A stretch of 64,000 nucleotides of DNA from Colius striatus (lineage: Eukaryota; Chordata; Aves; Coliiformes; Coliidae): NCBI RefSeq assembly GCF_028858725.1, contig NC_084790.1, positions 87,076,996-87,140,995 of the forward strand, given 5' to 3'. This document shows positions 12,457 to 23,984 of the stretch, one piece after another; positions within the stretch are counted from its first letter, which is position 1; the number at the start of each line of letters is the position of its first letter. A model generated the notes under the pieces. The model had not been told where the DNA came from. It did not search any database and worked only from the letters and a program-made list of their open reading frames with translations. A program made the translations under genes and the position numbers.

Positions 12457-12464
12457 TATATACA
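12457..12464 (-). promoter_or_regulatory. Pumilio recognition element in MBD2 3'UTR
   Basis: TGTATATA on the minus strand matches the PUM1/2 consensus TGTANATA exactly. It lies about 70 nt upstream of the poly(A) signal within the predicted last exon. Function is inferred from the motif alone. Confidence 0.4.
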
Positions 12465-12680
12465 GAGTGACAATAATCTTCAGTTGGGAAATCATCCTGT
12501 TCTCCTGATCCATTCTTACTAAAAACCACAGGAAAAACAAATATTCAGTACAGGCAATAGAATCCCAGTAGGTTTGCAACCTGGCATCAAAAGCTCAGCT
12601 TTAGATTAAGGGTAACGTCTGGTACTTAAAAAAGGACTTTAAGTCATAGGACACAAAATAAAGTTGCTTTTCAAATAAGA

Positions 12681-12688
12681 TATATACA
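12681..12688 (-). promoter_or_regulatory. Second Pumilio recognition element in MBD2 3'UTR
   Basis: A second exact TGTATATA on the minus strand, about 220 nt upstream of the first in the transcript. Two such sites in a predicted exon of under 500 nt are more than expected by chance, though the region is A/T-rich. Confidence 0.4.
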
Positions 12689-12843
12689 TCAAAAATAGGA
12701 GTCTAAAAAAGGCATTGGTTTTAATGCTATTAGAAAGCTATATAAATGTGCATGGGTCTGCTTCTTCTTATAACGAAAGACCGAAGGAGAAAGTGCCTCT
12801 GTCTTCTAGGAGGTTCCTCCCGGGATAAGTCAGTTAAAAGTAC

Positions 12844-13535
12844 CTGCAAGAGACACAGAAACAACCTTGTTTGGCAAAGTAGAGGCTGGTGGTTGCAGGC
12901 ACCAGAGTAGTTAGGCTGGGTTACAGTGCTGCATTATGCACACACGACAAATAGCTCATCAGTGGGTAACAAAGAATCACAGTCACAGAAGTAAGGGTTG
13001 GAGGGGACCTGCAAAGCTCATCCAGTGCAGCCCCCTGCCAGAGCAGCACCACCTAGAGCAGGGCACACAGGGACTCATCCAGCTGGGGTTGAATGTCTCC
13101 AGAGAAGGAGCCTCCACAGCCCATCTGGGCAGCCCCTGCCAGTGCTCCCTCACCTCAGCAGGGAACAAGTTTGTCCTTGTGTTGCTTTGGAACCTCTTCT
13201 GTTCCAGCTTGTGCCCGTTGCCCCTTGTCCTATCACTGGCCAACACTGAGCACAGCCTGGCTCCAGCCTCCTCACACCCACCCTTGATGGGTCTGTAACA
13301 TGAATGAGCTCACCCCTCAGGCTCCTCCAAGCTGCAGAGCCCCAGCTCCCTCAGCATGTCATTACAAGGCAGATGCTCCACTCCATCACCTTTGTGGCTC
13401 TGCACTGAGCTCTCTCCAGCAGCCCTCAGGAGCACTGGTGTGTGATCTGCCGCTGCCCACCCAACGACTGCTGAGAGATGCCCAGCAGCTGAGACAGCTT
13501 CAGCTCACAGAGGGCTTCCAGGAGATCTCACTCAC
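12844..13535 (-). other. MBD2 intron 6 (within the 3'UTR)
   Basis: A 692-bp predicted intron, GTGAGT...TTGCAG. About two thirds is a CR1 fragment in the same orientation as the gene. The rest is unremarkable. Confidence 0.55.
12973..13428 (-). mobile_element. CR1 3' fragment in MBD2 intron 6
   Basis: CR1 3' part in the same orientation as MBD2, of the CAGAGCAGCACCACCTAGAG variant subfamily. 5'-truncated. Confidence 0.92.
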
Positions 13536-13566
13536 CTGATACTTCTTTTTGTTTTTTTCTCTTGTT
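13536..13566 (-). other. MBD2: MBD2 3'UTR part of exon 6, ending in a donor site
   Basis: After the stop, 31 bases lead to ATCAG|GTGAGTGAG, a strong 5' splice site. This suggests the 3'UTR is spliced. The junction would be about 31 nt after the stop, short of the usual 50-55 nt rule, so it should not trigger nonsense-mediated decay. Splicing would also remove the CR1 copy at 12973-13428. Confidence 0.6.
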
Positions 13567-13696
13567 TTATGCTTCATCCCCATTGTCCATTTCTACCTCT
13601 AGATCTCTTGTTGTGTCGGCTGCTCGTGACAGGATGTCTGCCATCAGCGCCTCCTCCAGCTTCTTACGCACTTGTTGCACCCGCTCTTCTTGTTTC
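13567..13696 (-). CDS. MBD2: MBD2 coding exon 6 (coiled coil and C-terminus)
   Basis: This exon completes codon 227 and encodes residues 228-269 and a TAA stop. The segment KQEERVQQVRKKLEEALMAD is the short helix that in known structures pairs with GATAD2A/B (p66) as an antiparallel coiled coil, linking MBD2 to the CHD4 arm of NuRD. The tail is acidic and ends DNGDEA. Compared with the mammalian tail as I remember it, it carries a few substitutions and about one extra residue just after ILSRAADT. The acceptor is CCCTTCAG. The exon continues as 3'UTR to a strong donor, CAG|GTGAGT, at 13536/13535. Confidence 0.96.
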
Positions 13697-16600
13697 CTGA
13701 AGGGAAAGAAGGGAAGAAAAGGCAAAAATGTCAGTCCTTCACGTGTCCTGCTCAGCTGGGAGCACAACACTTGCATGAACAACGACTCAGGACTGCTGTC
13801 TCAAAACAGAATGCAATAAAACAGTCCCAGCTTGGACGGGGCCTACAACAATCACAGAATCACAGCGTGGTGGGGTTGGAAGGGACTTTTAGAGCTCATC
13901 CAGTCCAACCCCCTGCAGAAGCAGCTCCCACCTAGATCAGGTCACACAGGAACGTGTCCAGGTGGGTCCTGAAGAGCTCCAAGGAAGGAGCCTCCACACC
14001 CTCCCTGGGCAGCCTGGGCCAGGGCTCCCTCACTCAAACACTCAAACAGTTTGTCCTGATGTTTCAATGGAACTGTTTGTGTTCCAGCTTCATCCCATCA
14101 CCCCTTGTCCTGTCACTGGAGACAACAGAAAAAAAAGTGCTGCCCCAACCTCCTGACACCCACCAGTGAGATATTTGTCAATATTAATGAGCTCCCCCCT
14201 CAGTCTCCTCCAGACTGAACACCCCCAGGTCCCGCAGCCTTTCCTCACAAGGAAGATGCTCCAGTGCCCTGAGCATCTTGCTGGCCCTGCACTGGCCTCT
14301 CTGCAGCACTTCCCTGTCCCTCTGCAGCTGGGGAGCCCACAACTGGACACAGGACTCCAGATGAGGCCTCAGCAGATGTGGCAGAGCAGAGGGGGAGCAC
14401 AACCTCCCTGGCCCTGCTGCCCACACTCTGCTGGATGCCCCCAGGCTGCCGTTGGCTTCTTGCCCACGAGGCCACGTTGCTGCTCATGGGCAGTTTATTA
14501 TCAGCCAGCACTGCCAGGTCTGTCTCTGCAGAGCTGCTCTCCAGCAGGTCACCCCCAGCCTGGCCTGGGGCAGGGGGTTGTTCCTCCCCAGATGCAGGAC
14601 CCTGCCCTTGTCCTTGTTGAACCTCAGCAGGTTCCTCTGTGCCCAACTCTCAGCCTGCCCAGCTCTCACTGAATGGCAGCACAGCCTCTGGTGCATCAGC
14701 CAGTGCTCCCAGTTTGGTGCCAGCAGGGAACTTGCTGAGGGTCCCTCTGTGCCCTCACCCAGGTGGTTGATGAAGATGTTGAACAGGATTGGTCCCAGAA
14801 CCCATCCCTGTGGAACTCCACTGGCCACAGGCCTCCAACTCGACTCTGTGCCATTGATCAGCATCCTCTGGGCTCTGTCATTCAGCAGCTCTCCATCCAC
14901 CTCACCTCCACTCATCCAGCCACACTGCCTGAGCTGTCTGATGAGGATGTTATTGTTTCCTTATTACAGGAAAACATACTCTAGAGCTTCTCAGCAGCAA
15001 GCATTCCAGCAGCCTTCCACTAACCAGATCTCAAATGCACTGCTGAAAGGAGAATCAGTTAGTAGTAAGTTGACTCTATTTGCTGTATTTCATCAAACTC
15101 AGGTTTAGGGGCATTTGCTAATTCCCTCTCACCTCTCCAACACATCACTTCTTTCCTACCTCCTCCTCCCTTCTCAGCAGAGACTAACCACTGTTGGGAC
15201 TCCTCTTTAGATCTGGGGTCAGGGAGTTTCTCTCACAGCCAGGACTGACAGGGATTAATTAGGGCTTTTCCTCCCTGCAAGGCACATCACTTTGCCTTAT
15301 AATTTTCTTATTCCTGGGGAGAAATACTCTTGATCTCTCATTTTCTTCCTTTGGCACATTATAGCTCTTGTGGCTTTGCTCTGTCCTACTGAAAGTGAGA
15401 TCTGTACAGGGTATTGAGGAATACTGTGAGGGGCTGAGCTACAGCTGACTGCCTTGGACCAAGGTTCAATTAGCTTAAGGTTCAGACACTCTTAAACCCA
15501 AGCTAAACAAACTTGGAGAGCATTAAACTTGAATCACTCTCTACTCCTGTTTCATGGTAAGTCCAACACAACTTTTGGACAGCTTAAGAGGCAGCTTTTC
15601 TTACCCACTACCGTGCAAGTACGACAACAGACAGACACACTAGGTTATGCTTTGGTAAACTGAACAGGTTATGGCTACCCATAAGGAAAAGAACAAGTCC
15701 CATGACCACGCTGTTTGAAAAGGGCAGTTGTGAATACACCTGAGGAGACTCAGGAGTAAAACCTACTGGGAGATGGTAAGTGCTCAGCAAAGGGCCTGGG
15801 CTGAGCAAGGGAAAGAGCTGTTGGAAACTGAAAGGTGGGATTATAGGCTTTAGGAAAAGAAATCCCCTGAAAACTGTAAGCTTTAGAAAATCCCACTGAA
15901 GAGAGAGGCATTTGAAATGAGTGACAGACTGGGCTATGAAGCAGAGGAGAGCTGTGAGTCAAAACGGAGTTTCAGTAGTGTACTGCAAGGCTTCATCCAC
16001 CTGAGCACAACTAGACAAAACAATCCACCTGTCTCTTACTGTCAGAAGGTACCATTCCCCAGCTCACCCCACAACAGGGACACTGGACAAAGCACTTGAA
16101 AGGTTGTCTAGTCCCAGCCTTTCATGCAAATGGAGGTAACCCAGCAGTGCAGCTGGGAAGAGCATAACTAGACGCTCTGGAAAGAAGCTACAACCAGAAG
16201 CTGCAGAATAGAGGTCTCCAGATAAATGACCTCACTGACTCGGCGTGGGAGAAGACGGGGGGGAGCTGTAAAAGCCTGACTCAGAAGGCTAAGGCTTGGA
16301 TGTAAGGGCCACTGGGAAGCACACCGTGTTAATCTGACACACCTTTCACAGGCCTAGATTAAGAATCCTGGAAATGTTCAGAGGGGATATCCCACAGCTG
16401 AGAAAAGAACAGGAGTGTGTCCCTAGTGATAAGGAAACGTGGTTGTTTCTTATCCATGCACTTACAGGAGCCATTTAATGATTTCCCAGGGCATGTGCTG
16501 AACCAAAGGAGGAAATTTTGCATTTTACTCTGATTATGAAAGAGGTTTACCATCATTTCATGACCAGAACACTTGGAGTTAAACAGGAGTCAAGCTACTT

Positions 16601-17902
16601 TTTGAGATGTAAACAACTGCTACGATCTCTCTGAGGAATTTACAGTACAGAAAGATATTCAGGTGTCTCCAGCGACAAACTCATCCTCACCATGAGGTAA
16701 GCTCAGGAAGGAATTCTCCTGCTTCCTCAGTGATAACAGGTGCTGTATTCTGATACCAATTCTTCATGCAATGTGTTTTCTGGGTGGTCATGAAAGCCAA
16801 CTTTACACCAACAGCACGAAAAGGCGACTTCTGAGGATATTTAATCCTTTTGTAGTGAGCTGCCTACAAAGCCAGGAACCAGAAGAGACTCTGACCTGGG
16901 AGCACACTCATTGTCCTGCCCTGTAACTTTCTGTAACAGAACAAGAAGAGCTCACCTGAAAGCATTTCAGGTTGATGTTTAAGAGCATAAAGCAAAGTAA
17001 ATCCCTAAGCAAAGGGCTGGGAGTCGAGTAATTTTGTACTTTAACATGGGCTCTGCAGAAGCTTCAGCTAGACATCTAGGGCTGAGAGAGGAACGTGGCA
17101 ACAGCTGACTTTGGTGCTTGAGTGAGTTACACTAAGTGGCAGGATACAAGTTTGGTTCTCAGATTCCCTGTGCAGCCTAGAATTTAACTGAAAACATGAT
17201 TCCCAAGGCAGTGTCTGTCCCAGGTGTTGATCCATCCCCAGAAATACTGTGAAAAAACCTGATGACAGGATTGTGTCCCGTGTCTTGACACACTCTGGCT
17301 ATTGGTCAATGCAACACGAAATCTCTTTTCCCCAACCTTGTAATTCAGTGCTGAAGTCCCTGCTTTGAGTACCCAAAAAAAGGAGGGGTCTTTCTTTGAA
17401 AATCGACAGTGCAGCTACTAAAAATCAAATCCTTTGCCCACATGTGGGTATCTGTGCTCTTCGTATCCTGTCTGTGCTTCTCATACCCTGCCTCAGTCTC
17501 CCACCTTTACAGCACATAGCCACAAAGCTACAGGCTACAGGGGAATGTTCTGATACTGCTTGGCTGAAATTACTTCATCTGAGATCAACAAACTAAGCAG
17601 GGCAAACCAGAAATGGGAAGGAAGGAAGCCAACATTGCTCATGACTATAGCTTAATGCTTAAGGTATTCTCTTGGGAAAGCAAATCTGGACAGTGACTCA
17701 TCCCTTAGTGAATATTTTATAGTACCATTTTGACCACAAAGGGGGGAAAAAAAAGCCCAGGTTTTAGTTTTTTCAAGTTACTGACAGGTACAAAAAAGAT
17801 GTTCACAATTCTCTTCCCTCCCCTCCGGGACTGCACTGAGGCAGGAAGGAATCTACTTTAATTGAACTTGCTTTTCGATTCAGGGAAGACTTTATGACTT
17901 AC
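13697..17902 (-). other. MBD2 intron 5
   Basis: A 4.2-kb intron, GTAAGT...CAG. It carries one long CR1 (13851-14950). From 14951 to 17902 I see only unique A/T-leaning sequence without open reading frames of interest. Confidence 0.9.
13851..14950 (-). mobile_element. CR1 LINE with RT region, MBD2 intron 5
   Basis: Long 3' portion with a preserved tail. The 14484-14915 frame contains SGVPQGWVLGPILFNIFINH. The catalytic box is Phe-Pro-Ala-Gly (14717-14733). Ends abruptly at GATGAGGATGTT (5' truncation). Confidence 0.93.
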
Positions 17903-18080
17903 CTAATGTCATCATCCGTGACTATGAAAGCTTTGCAGAGGGGCTGAGATGTGTTAAGCCACACTGCTGGGTTCTTTTCCACAGCTGCAGAGAGCTGCCC
18001 CGTGATAGGGGCAGAACTGGTGTGCAGAGCACTGGCAACAGCTGATAGCAAGGTGTCGTCGTTGTTACCTGGGCCAACTC
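17903..18080 (-). CDS. MBD2: MBD2 coding exon 5 (MBD2/3 C-terminal domain)
   Basis: This 178-bp exon completes codon 168 and encodes residues 169-226 plus two bases. It includes LLSAVASALHTSSAPITGQL and AVEKNPAVWLNTSQPLCKAF, the hallmark of the MBD2/MBD3 C-terminal family domain that docks NuRD subunits. The acceptor is GCTTTTAG and the donor is a consensus ATTAG|GTAAGT (phase 2). No stop or frameshift was seen. Confidence 0.96.
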
Positions 18081-18763
18081 CTAAAAGCAAAGGAAACAGA
18101 ACAGTGACTGTTCTGTGTGTCCTGCCCAGTGGCAGAGCTCTTGGCAGTCTCTGAGGTTTGCTACACACACCATGCAACCTCAACAGTCAAATGCAAGCTC
18201 TTCAAGACGGCTGAGGTGTAAGTTAGCACTTCAAAAGGCATCTCTCTTCTAAAACTGCTTAGGTTTGTTGCATACACTGCAATTACAGTATCACCAACTT
18301 CCTCATGAGGACAATGACATCAGAAATGTACCAGCCACACACTGAAACAGTTTCCTTGCAGCTTCGTGGTATCAATCCACACCAGCAGGGTCTTCTTTAA
18401 CGCTACAAGGTACCAAATTAATTCAGGGAGATAAACACTGGAGGTTTCTACAGCACTCAGACTCCCAAGGAAATCTCCACAGCAGTGGAATGAGGTTATA
18501 TTAATTTTGAACTATGACCTGGAAGACACTTTAGACCGATTTTCACCAGTAACAGTGCAGCTCTGAAGTGTGGTTTACACCAACTACACATAGGAACTAA
18601 AAATAAAGACGGCTTTAGAGACTGAGGTTTGTTGTCAACAAGAACATCCACAATGTGACGTTCACTCAGTCTGTGAAGTGAAAGCTTGGTGAGAGCATAA
18701 GCTGAGTCCTTTTTAAGCATAACTCTGTGGAGCTGAAGCAGCTGCAGTAAGTGAACACAATAC
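18081..18763 (-). other. MBD2 intron 4
   Basis: A 683-bp intron with no repeat or other feature recognised. Confidence 0.9.
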
Positions 18764-18854
18764 CTTGAAGGCCTTTAGGCAGCTCCATGGACTTTATGAT
18801 TTGTTCGCTGACATCTGACGCACTGAGGCCTTGTAGCCTCTTCTCCCAGAAAAG
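18764..18854 (-). CDS. MBD2: MBD2 coding exon 4
   Basis: This 91-bp exon encodes residues 138-167 and the first base of codon 168. It begins LFWEKRLQGLSASDVSEQII and ends MELPKGLQ. The segment is nearly invariant in MBD2/MBD3 proteins and forms part of the region binding the deacetylase core of NuRD. The acceptor is CTTTTTCAG and the donor is CAAG|GTATTG, phase 1. It follows the largest intron (15.8 kb) and precedes a short one (683 bp). Confidence 0.96.
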
Positions 18855-19084
18855 CTGAAAAAGACAGAACACAACTGCTCATTAGAAATCACCAGAGAAA
18901 CCCCAAAACCAAGCCAGCTGATGGAAATCAACAGCGTTCTCGGTGCAAACAGCACCAGAGCAGCACGACACAGAGGGCGCCGAGCAGCTCACAAACAATC
19001 AGTGTAACGGTCACACAAGCTACCAGCACAGTGATCTCCTGTCTGCTGATGGAGCTTAGCACTCTGTCTGCATGGAACTCCTAC

Positions 19085-20012
19085 AATCACAAATCACAGA
19101 ATGGTGGGGGTTGGAAGGGACTTTAGAGCTCCTCCAGTCCAACTCCCTGTAGAAGCAGCTCCCACCTAGGTCAGGTCACACAGGAACGTGTCCAGGTGGG
19201 TCTTGAAGCCCTCCAAGGAAGGAGCCTCCACACCCTCCCTGGGCAGCCTGGGCCAGGGCTCCCTCACTCAAACACTCAAACAGTTTGTCCTGATGTTTCA
19301 ATGGAACTGTTTGTGTTCCAGCTTCATCCCATCACCCCTTGTCCTGTCACTGGATACAACAGAAAAAAAAGTGCTGCCTCATCCCCTCGGGGAAACACAC
19401 GTTTCAAATACTTCTAAGTGTCAATGTGACTGCCCCTCAGTCTCCTCTTCTCCAGACTAAACAGCCCCAGGTCCCGCAGCCTTTCCTCACAAGGAAGATG
19501 CTCCAGTGCCCTGAGCATCTTGCTGGCCCTGCACTGGCCTCTCTGCAGCACTTCCCTGTCCCTCTGCAGCTGGGGAGCCCACAACTGGACACAGGACTCC
19601 AGATGAGGCCTCAGCAGATGTGGCAGAGCAGAGGGGGAGCAGAACCTCCCTGGCCCTGCTGCCCACACTCTGCTGGATGCCCCCAGGCTGCCATTGGCTT
19701 CTTGCCCACGAGGGCACGTTGCTGCTCAGGGGCAGTTTATTATCAGCCAGCACTGCCAGGTCTGTCTCTGCAGAGCTGCTCTCCAGCAGGTCAGCCCCAG
19801 CCTGGCCTGGGGCAGGGGGTTGTTCCTCCCCAGCTGCAGGACTCTGCCCTTGCCCTTGTTGAACCTCAGCAGGTTCCTCTCTGCCCAACTCTCAGCCTGC
19901 CCAGCTCTCACTGACTGGCAGCACAGCCTCTGGTGCATCAGCCAGAGCTCCCAGTTTGGTGCTGAGGCTACACTCTGTCTCCTCATCCAGGTGGCTGATG
20001 AAGATGTTGAGT
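19085..20012 (-). mobile_element. CR1 LINE 3' portion, MBD2 intron 3
   Basis: Same young subfamily. Internally deleted across the catalytic-box region (near 19960), with the remaining 5' end at the downstream half of the RT. Confidence 0.93.
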
Positions 20013-20559
20013 AAGAAACACCAAGTCACACACACACTGAGGTACCACACACAGCCCTGCACACTGGAGTGTTACAGCTGCATCAACACAGAGGCTGATC
20101 AGTGCCTGAGCCACCTCAGACCTGTGCTGTTTCATGGCCCAACCCTTCCCAACACTCTGCAGATCTCCTGACTTAATGTTGAAATAGAACCAAGCCTTTC
20201 CACTTTTAGGAAGATCCATAAACTCAGTGCACATTCATTTCACTTTTAGTTGCTTTATTAGCTGCAAACAAGTTTCCACTTCTCACAGAAACCACCCTGT
20301 TGACCTAAGAGATGTTGGTTTAATGACTCAGGTTTCCCTGCTCCCTCCTTAGTCTCAAGGTTCACCCTGAAGTTCTGGGCTGGAGATTAGCCACTTACTC
20401 TTATAATGAGCCTTTTTTTCATCTAACAAGGTAACCATGACACCTCGTTAACAAGTTTATTTCCTCTCCATGGGAAGCTGCATTTAACAATCTCAGTCAG
20501 GAGGTGTGTGAGAAGGCTGCTGTGCAACGTCCTGCAGAAAGGGCATTCACACATAGCTT

Positions 20560-20810
20560 GATTTTTCCGTGGGTTCAAGTTGCACCAGGGGAGGCTTACA
20601 CTGGACTTCAGGAAGGGCTTTTTCACTGAGAGGGTTGTTAAGCATTGGAAGGGGCTGCCCAGGGAGGTGGGGGAGTCACCATGCCTGGAGATATTCAAAA
20701 GATGCATAGATGAGAGATGTGGTTTAGTTTAGTGCTGGGCCTGGGAGTGCAAGGTGACTGTTTGGACTCAATGATCTTAAAGGGCTTTTCTAACCATAAT
20801 GATTCTATGA
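20560..20810 (+). mobile_element. CR1 3' fragment, older type
   Basis: Contains GGCTGCCCAGGGAGGTGGGG and ends AATGATCTTAAAGGG...GATTCTATGA. Antisense to MBD2. Confidence 0.88.
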
Positions 20811-21133
20811 GCCTCACTGCTAGGAAAGTCTTTGTTGCAACTGGGTATGTAAAAGCCTCGGTTTAAGTCAGGGGGTTTCAGATGTCCCATTCTGCTCTAA
20901 AACTGTAAGTGAAACCCCCAGAGCATCCTCTTTTATCTTCTGTGGAACCTGTGAGGCCACAGGACATCATAAATGAAATACTCTACGTCAGTGATTCTTA
21001 TCCAGAAAAAAACCCACTTTTTTCCTCAGTTGCAGAGGTAGAAAAGACAATGGAAAAGCAACAAAGAGCATCTACCTTAGTGTATACTACTGACTGAGTA
21101 CACTTACTCACGTATGAGTATACTACTGACCAC

Positions 21134-21399
21134 TTCTGTTATCAAGGGGTGAAGGGATGAAGCTGGAACACATTAAATTCCACTGAAACTTAAGGAGAAA
21201 CATCTTTACTGTGAGGTGAGGGAGCCCTGGCCCAGGCTGCCCAGGGAGGGTGTGGAGGCTCCTTCCTTGGAGGGCTTCAAGACCCACCTGGACACGTTCC
21301 TGTGTGACCTGATCTAGGTGGGACCTGCTTCTACAGGGGAGTTGCACTGGATGAGCTCTAAAGGTCCCTTCCAACCCCACCATGCTGGGATTCTGTGAT
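21134..21399 (+). mobile_element. CR1 3' fragment
   Basis: Short young-subfamily 3' end, from AAGGGGTGAAGGGATGAAGC to ATTCTGTGA. A partial local duplication (GTATACTACTGAC at about 21083 and 21118) lies just before it. Confidence 0.92.
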
Positions 21400-21862
21400 A
21401 CTGGAAATGAAGCATGCAGTTGTGCTAAGACAAACACAGTGCTCTCCACAGAGTCTGTACAGCTTTCTCAATCAGTAGCCTGAATGATGCTGATGTTCCC
21501 TGAGAGACAACTGTGTCACTTTATAAAGACCTACTTGTTCCAGCACTCAGTGCAATGGGACACGTCTGTAAATGAGTTTAGACCCAAGTGGCTTAGAAAT
21601 CCCACAAAGGATCACCTAAGTAAGCTCTCCAACCTTTGTGCTCTCTGACTACAACTCACACGTTCTTGACATCTCTGTGACCTGACAGCTTTTTGTAAAT
21701 ACCTGTTGTCTCTGGGGCCCCATTTACTAGAGCCACAAACTGCCTCTATGCTCCTAATCAGTATTTTCAACATTCCAACCCAGGTCTGAGCTACACTGTC
21801 AGCTGAGAAACAAGGTGCTTCTTTTGCTAAATGTTAAATGTTCAGTACTTCTGGTCACTCAT

Positions 21863-22756
21863 TCATAGAGTCATAGAATCACTGAATGGTGGGGTTGGAA
21901 GGGAGCTTTAGAGCTCATCCAGTCCAGCTCCCTGCAGAAGTTCCCCTCTTGAGCTGTGGAGCCCACAACTGGACACAGGACTCCAGATGAGGCCTCAGCA
22001 GATGTGGCAGAGCAGAGAGGGAGCACAACCTCCCTGGCCCTGCTGCCCACACTCTGCTGGATGCCCCCAGGCTGCCATTGGCTTCTTGCCCACGAGGCCA
22101 CGTTGCTGCTCATGGGCAGTTTATTATCAGCCAGCACTGCCAGGTCTGTCTCTGCAGAGCTGCTCTCCAGCAGGTCACCCCCAGCCTGGCCTGGTGCAGG
22201 AGGTTGTTCCTCCCCAGCTGCAGGACTCTGCCCTTGCCCTTGTTGAGCCTCAGCAGGTTCCTCTGTGCCCAACTCTCAGCCTGCCCAGCTCTCACCGAGT
22301 GGCAGCACAGCCTCTGGTGCATCAGCCAGTGCTCCCAGTCTGGTGCCAGCAGGGAACTTGCTGAGGGTGCCTCTCTCCCCTCATCCAGGTGCTTGATGAA
22401 GATGTTGAACAAGACTGGCCCCAGAACCCATCCCTGTGGAACTCCACTGGCCACAGGCCTCCCACTCCATTCTGTGCCATTGATCAGCATCCTCTGGGCT
22501 CTGTCATTCAGCAGCTCTCCATCCACCTCACCTCCACTCATCCAGCCACGCTGCCTGAGCTGTCTGATGAGGATGTTGTGGGAGACAGTGTCCAAAGCCT
22601 TGCTGAAGTCAAGGTAGATGCCATCTGCTGCTCTCCCCTCATCCAGCCAACCAGTTATGCACTCATAGAAGGCATCAGGTTGGGCAAACGGGATTTCCCC
22701 TCGGTTAATCCACATTGACTCCCCTGATAACCATCTTTTCCTTCATGTGTTCAGTT
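21863..22756 (-). mobile_element. CR1 LINE with longest open RT frame
   Basis: The minus strand keeps a 201-codon open frame (22110-22715) with YLDFSKALDTVSHNILI and SGVPQGWVLGPVLFNIFI, two RT motifs. The catalytic aspartates are replaced by a Phe-Pro-Ala-Gly reading (22341-22357). The segment between the 3' tail and GTGGAGCCCACAACTGGACA is deleted. Confidence 0.93.
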
Positions 22757-23299
22757 CATTCCTGCTGATAACCACTGTTGCTGAGCCCTCAGCACAAGGA
22801 TGCACTCCAGATGTTTTGTAGCACTCCTTATAGCTCCGTGGATGAAGTGGCGTTGCCTTAAAGCTGCCTGGAATGCTGAGGAAACCCTTCATTACAAAGG
22901 CACACCCAGCCACTCACTAGCCAAGCTCCAAAAGGAATACTAGGATTCAGGTAAACTCGAAGTAAAACCCCACCAATTCAGTATTTCATCACTGGGTTAG
23001 CTTCTCACCTTGACAAACCTTTACAAAGCTTAAAAGAATTCACTTTCCCCTCTCCATTTCATCAACTTTTAAGAGACAAACAAGAGGGCTGGCAACTCCA
23101 AATCCAAGCTCTGCTCTCACATGCCACAGGCAAACCTAAGGGCAGCCTCTGTCCAAGGTAAAATCAATCAGTCTGCAAATGCATCAGCAAATACAATCAA
23201 AAACTACAGGCTTTTGGTTCTTCAGTTCCCTACTCAGATCAAGTCAGTACACATCAGAGAGGGAGGGAAGAATCAGGAAAAGGGTTTGGTGCTACTTTA

Positions 23300-23395
23300 A
23301 CTGAGGGAAGGGTTTGGGTTTTGGCAGTGTGAGGTGAGTGGTTGAACTCAAGGACCTTAAAGGTCCTTCCCAGAACGATGCCATGATTCTGCAGA
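23300..23395 (+). mobile_element. CR1 3' remnant
   Basis: Old tail fragment, GAACTCAAGGACCTTAAAGG...CCATGATTCT. Confidence 0.7.
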
Positions 23396-23838
23396 GGGTA
23401 CACAGGAATGCAGATGCCTGTGTGGGGGACAGAGGTGCTTGAGGAAGGACAATCAACACAGATGAACGCTTAGAACACTTGGGAAGTTTAGTGTGGTATC
23501 AACTGGGTGGAGTTTCCAACACCAAAGCTCACTCAGCTGTGTAAGCCCTGCTGAAGAATGCAGGGAAATGTCCACACAGAGTACTCTGAGGTCAATGTCA
23601 GGTAGAAAAAAGCACTTATACATACCTTTTAAAACAAGACTGAAGTGAAGCTTATTCCCAGCACAAAGCTTCCAGCACTGTTACTTGCACACATCAATGC
23701 CTGTGCTCCAAATTTTCATCTCCCCAGACCCCTGCTGAGACTGCACAAGTCGCTGGCCTTTTGTTTTGCTCAGAAACGAATCACATTCCTAGAGTTTTAT
23801 TACAAAGCTAGTTCCCCAAGCCTTTATGGGTTCTCATG

Positions 23839-23913
23839 AGTCCACTCTAAACCTCTCCATATACAGGCAAGTCCACTCAAAACCTCTCTGTCTAAACCTC
23901 TCTATGTATAGGG
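23839..23913. repeat. Small imperfect tandem repeat
   Basis: About two and a half copies of GTCCACTC-AAACCTCTC-TATACAGG-like units, period roughly 30. Confidence 0.6.
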
Positions 23914-23984
23914 AAGCAAGTGAAGGGAAGTAGGGCCAAAGTTATCTTTTCATCCATCCTGCCCACCAGAAGAAAGGGGGCAGC

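Larger units (their letters stand above)
12370..12843 (-). other. MBD2: Predicted MBD2 last exon (3'UTR only)
   Basis: A CTCTTGCAG acceptor precedes base 12843 on the minus strand. The sequence that follows is repeat-free and A/T-rich. It ends with an AATAAA signal (12388-12393) followed by G/T-rich sequence, as expected for cleavage and polyadenylation. It contains two exact Pumilio-type TGTATATA motifs (12681-12688 and 12457-12464). No RNA evidence was available, so the exon limits are inferred. Confidence 0.6.

Noticed and set aside
22110-22715. A functional reverse-transcriptase gene
   Set aside because: The 201-codon frame is a 5'-truncated CR1 piece with an altered catalytic box and an internal deletion downstream.
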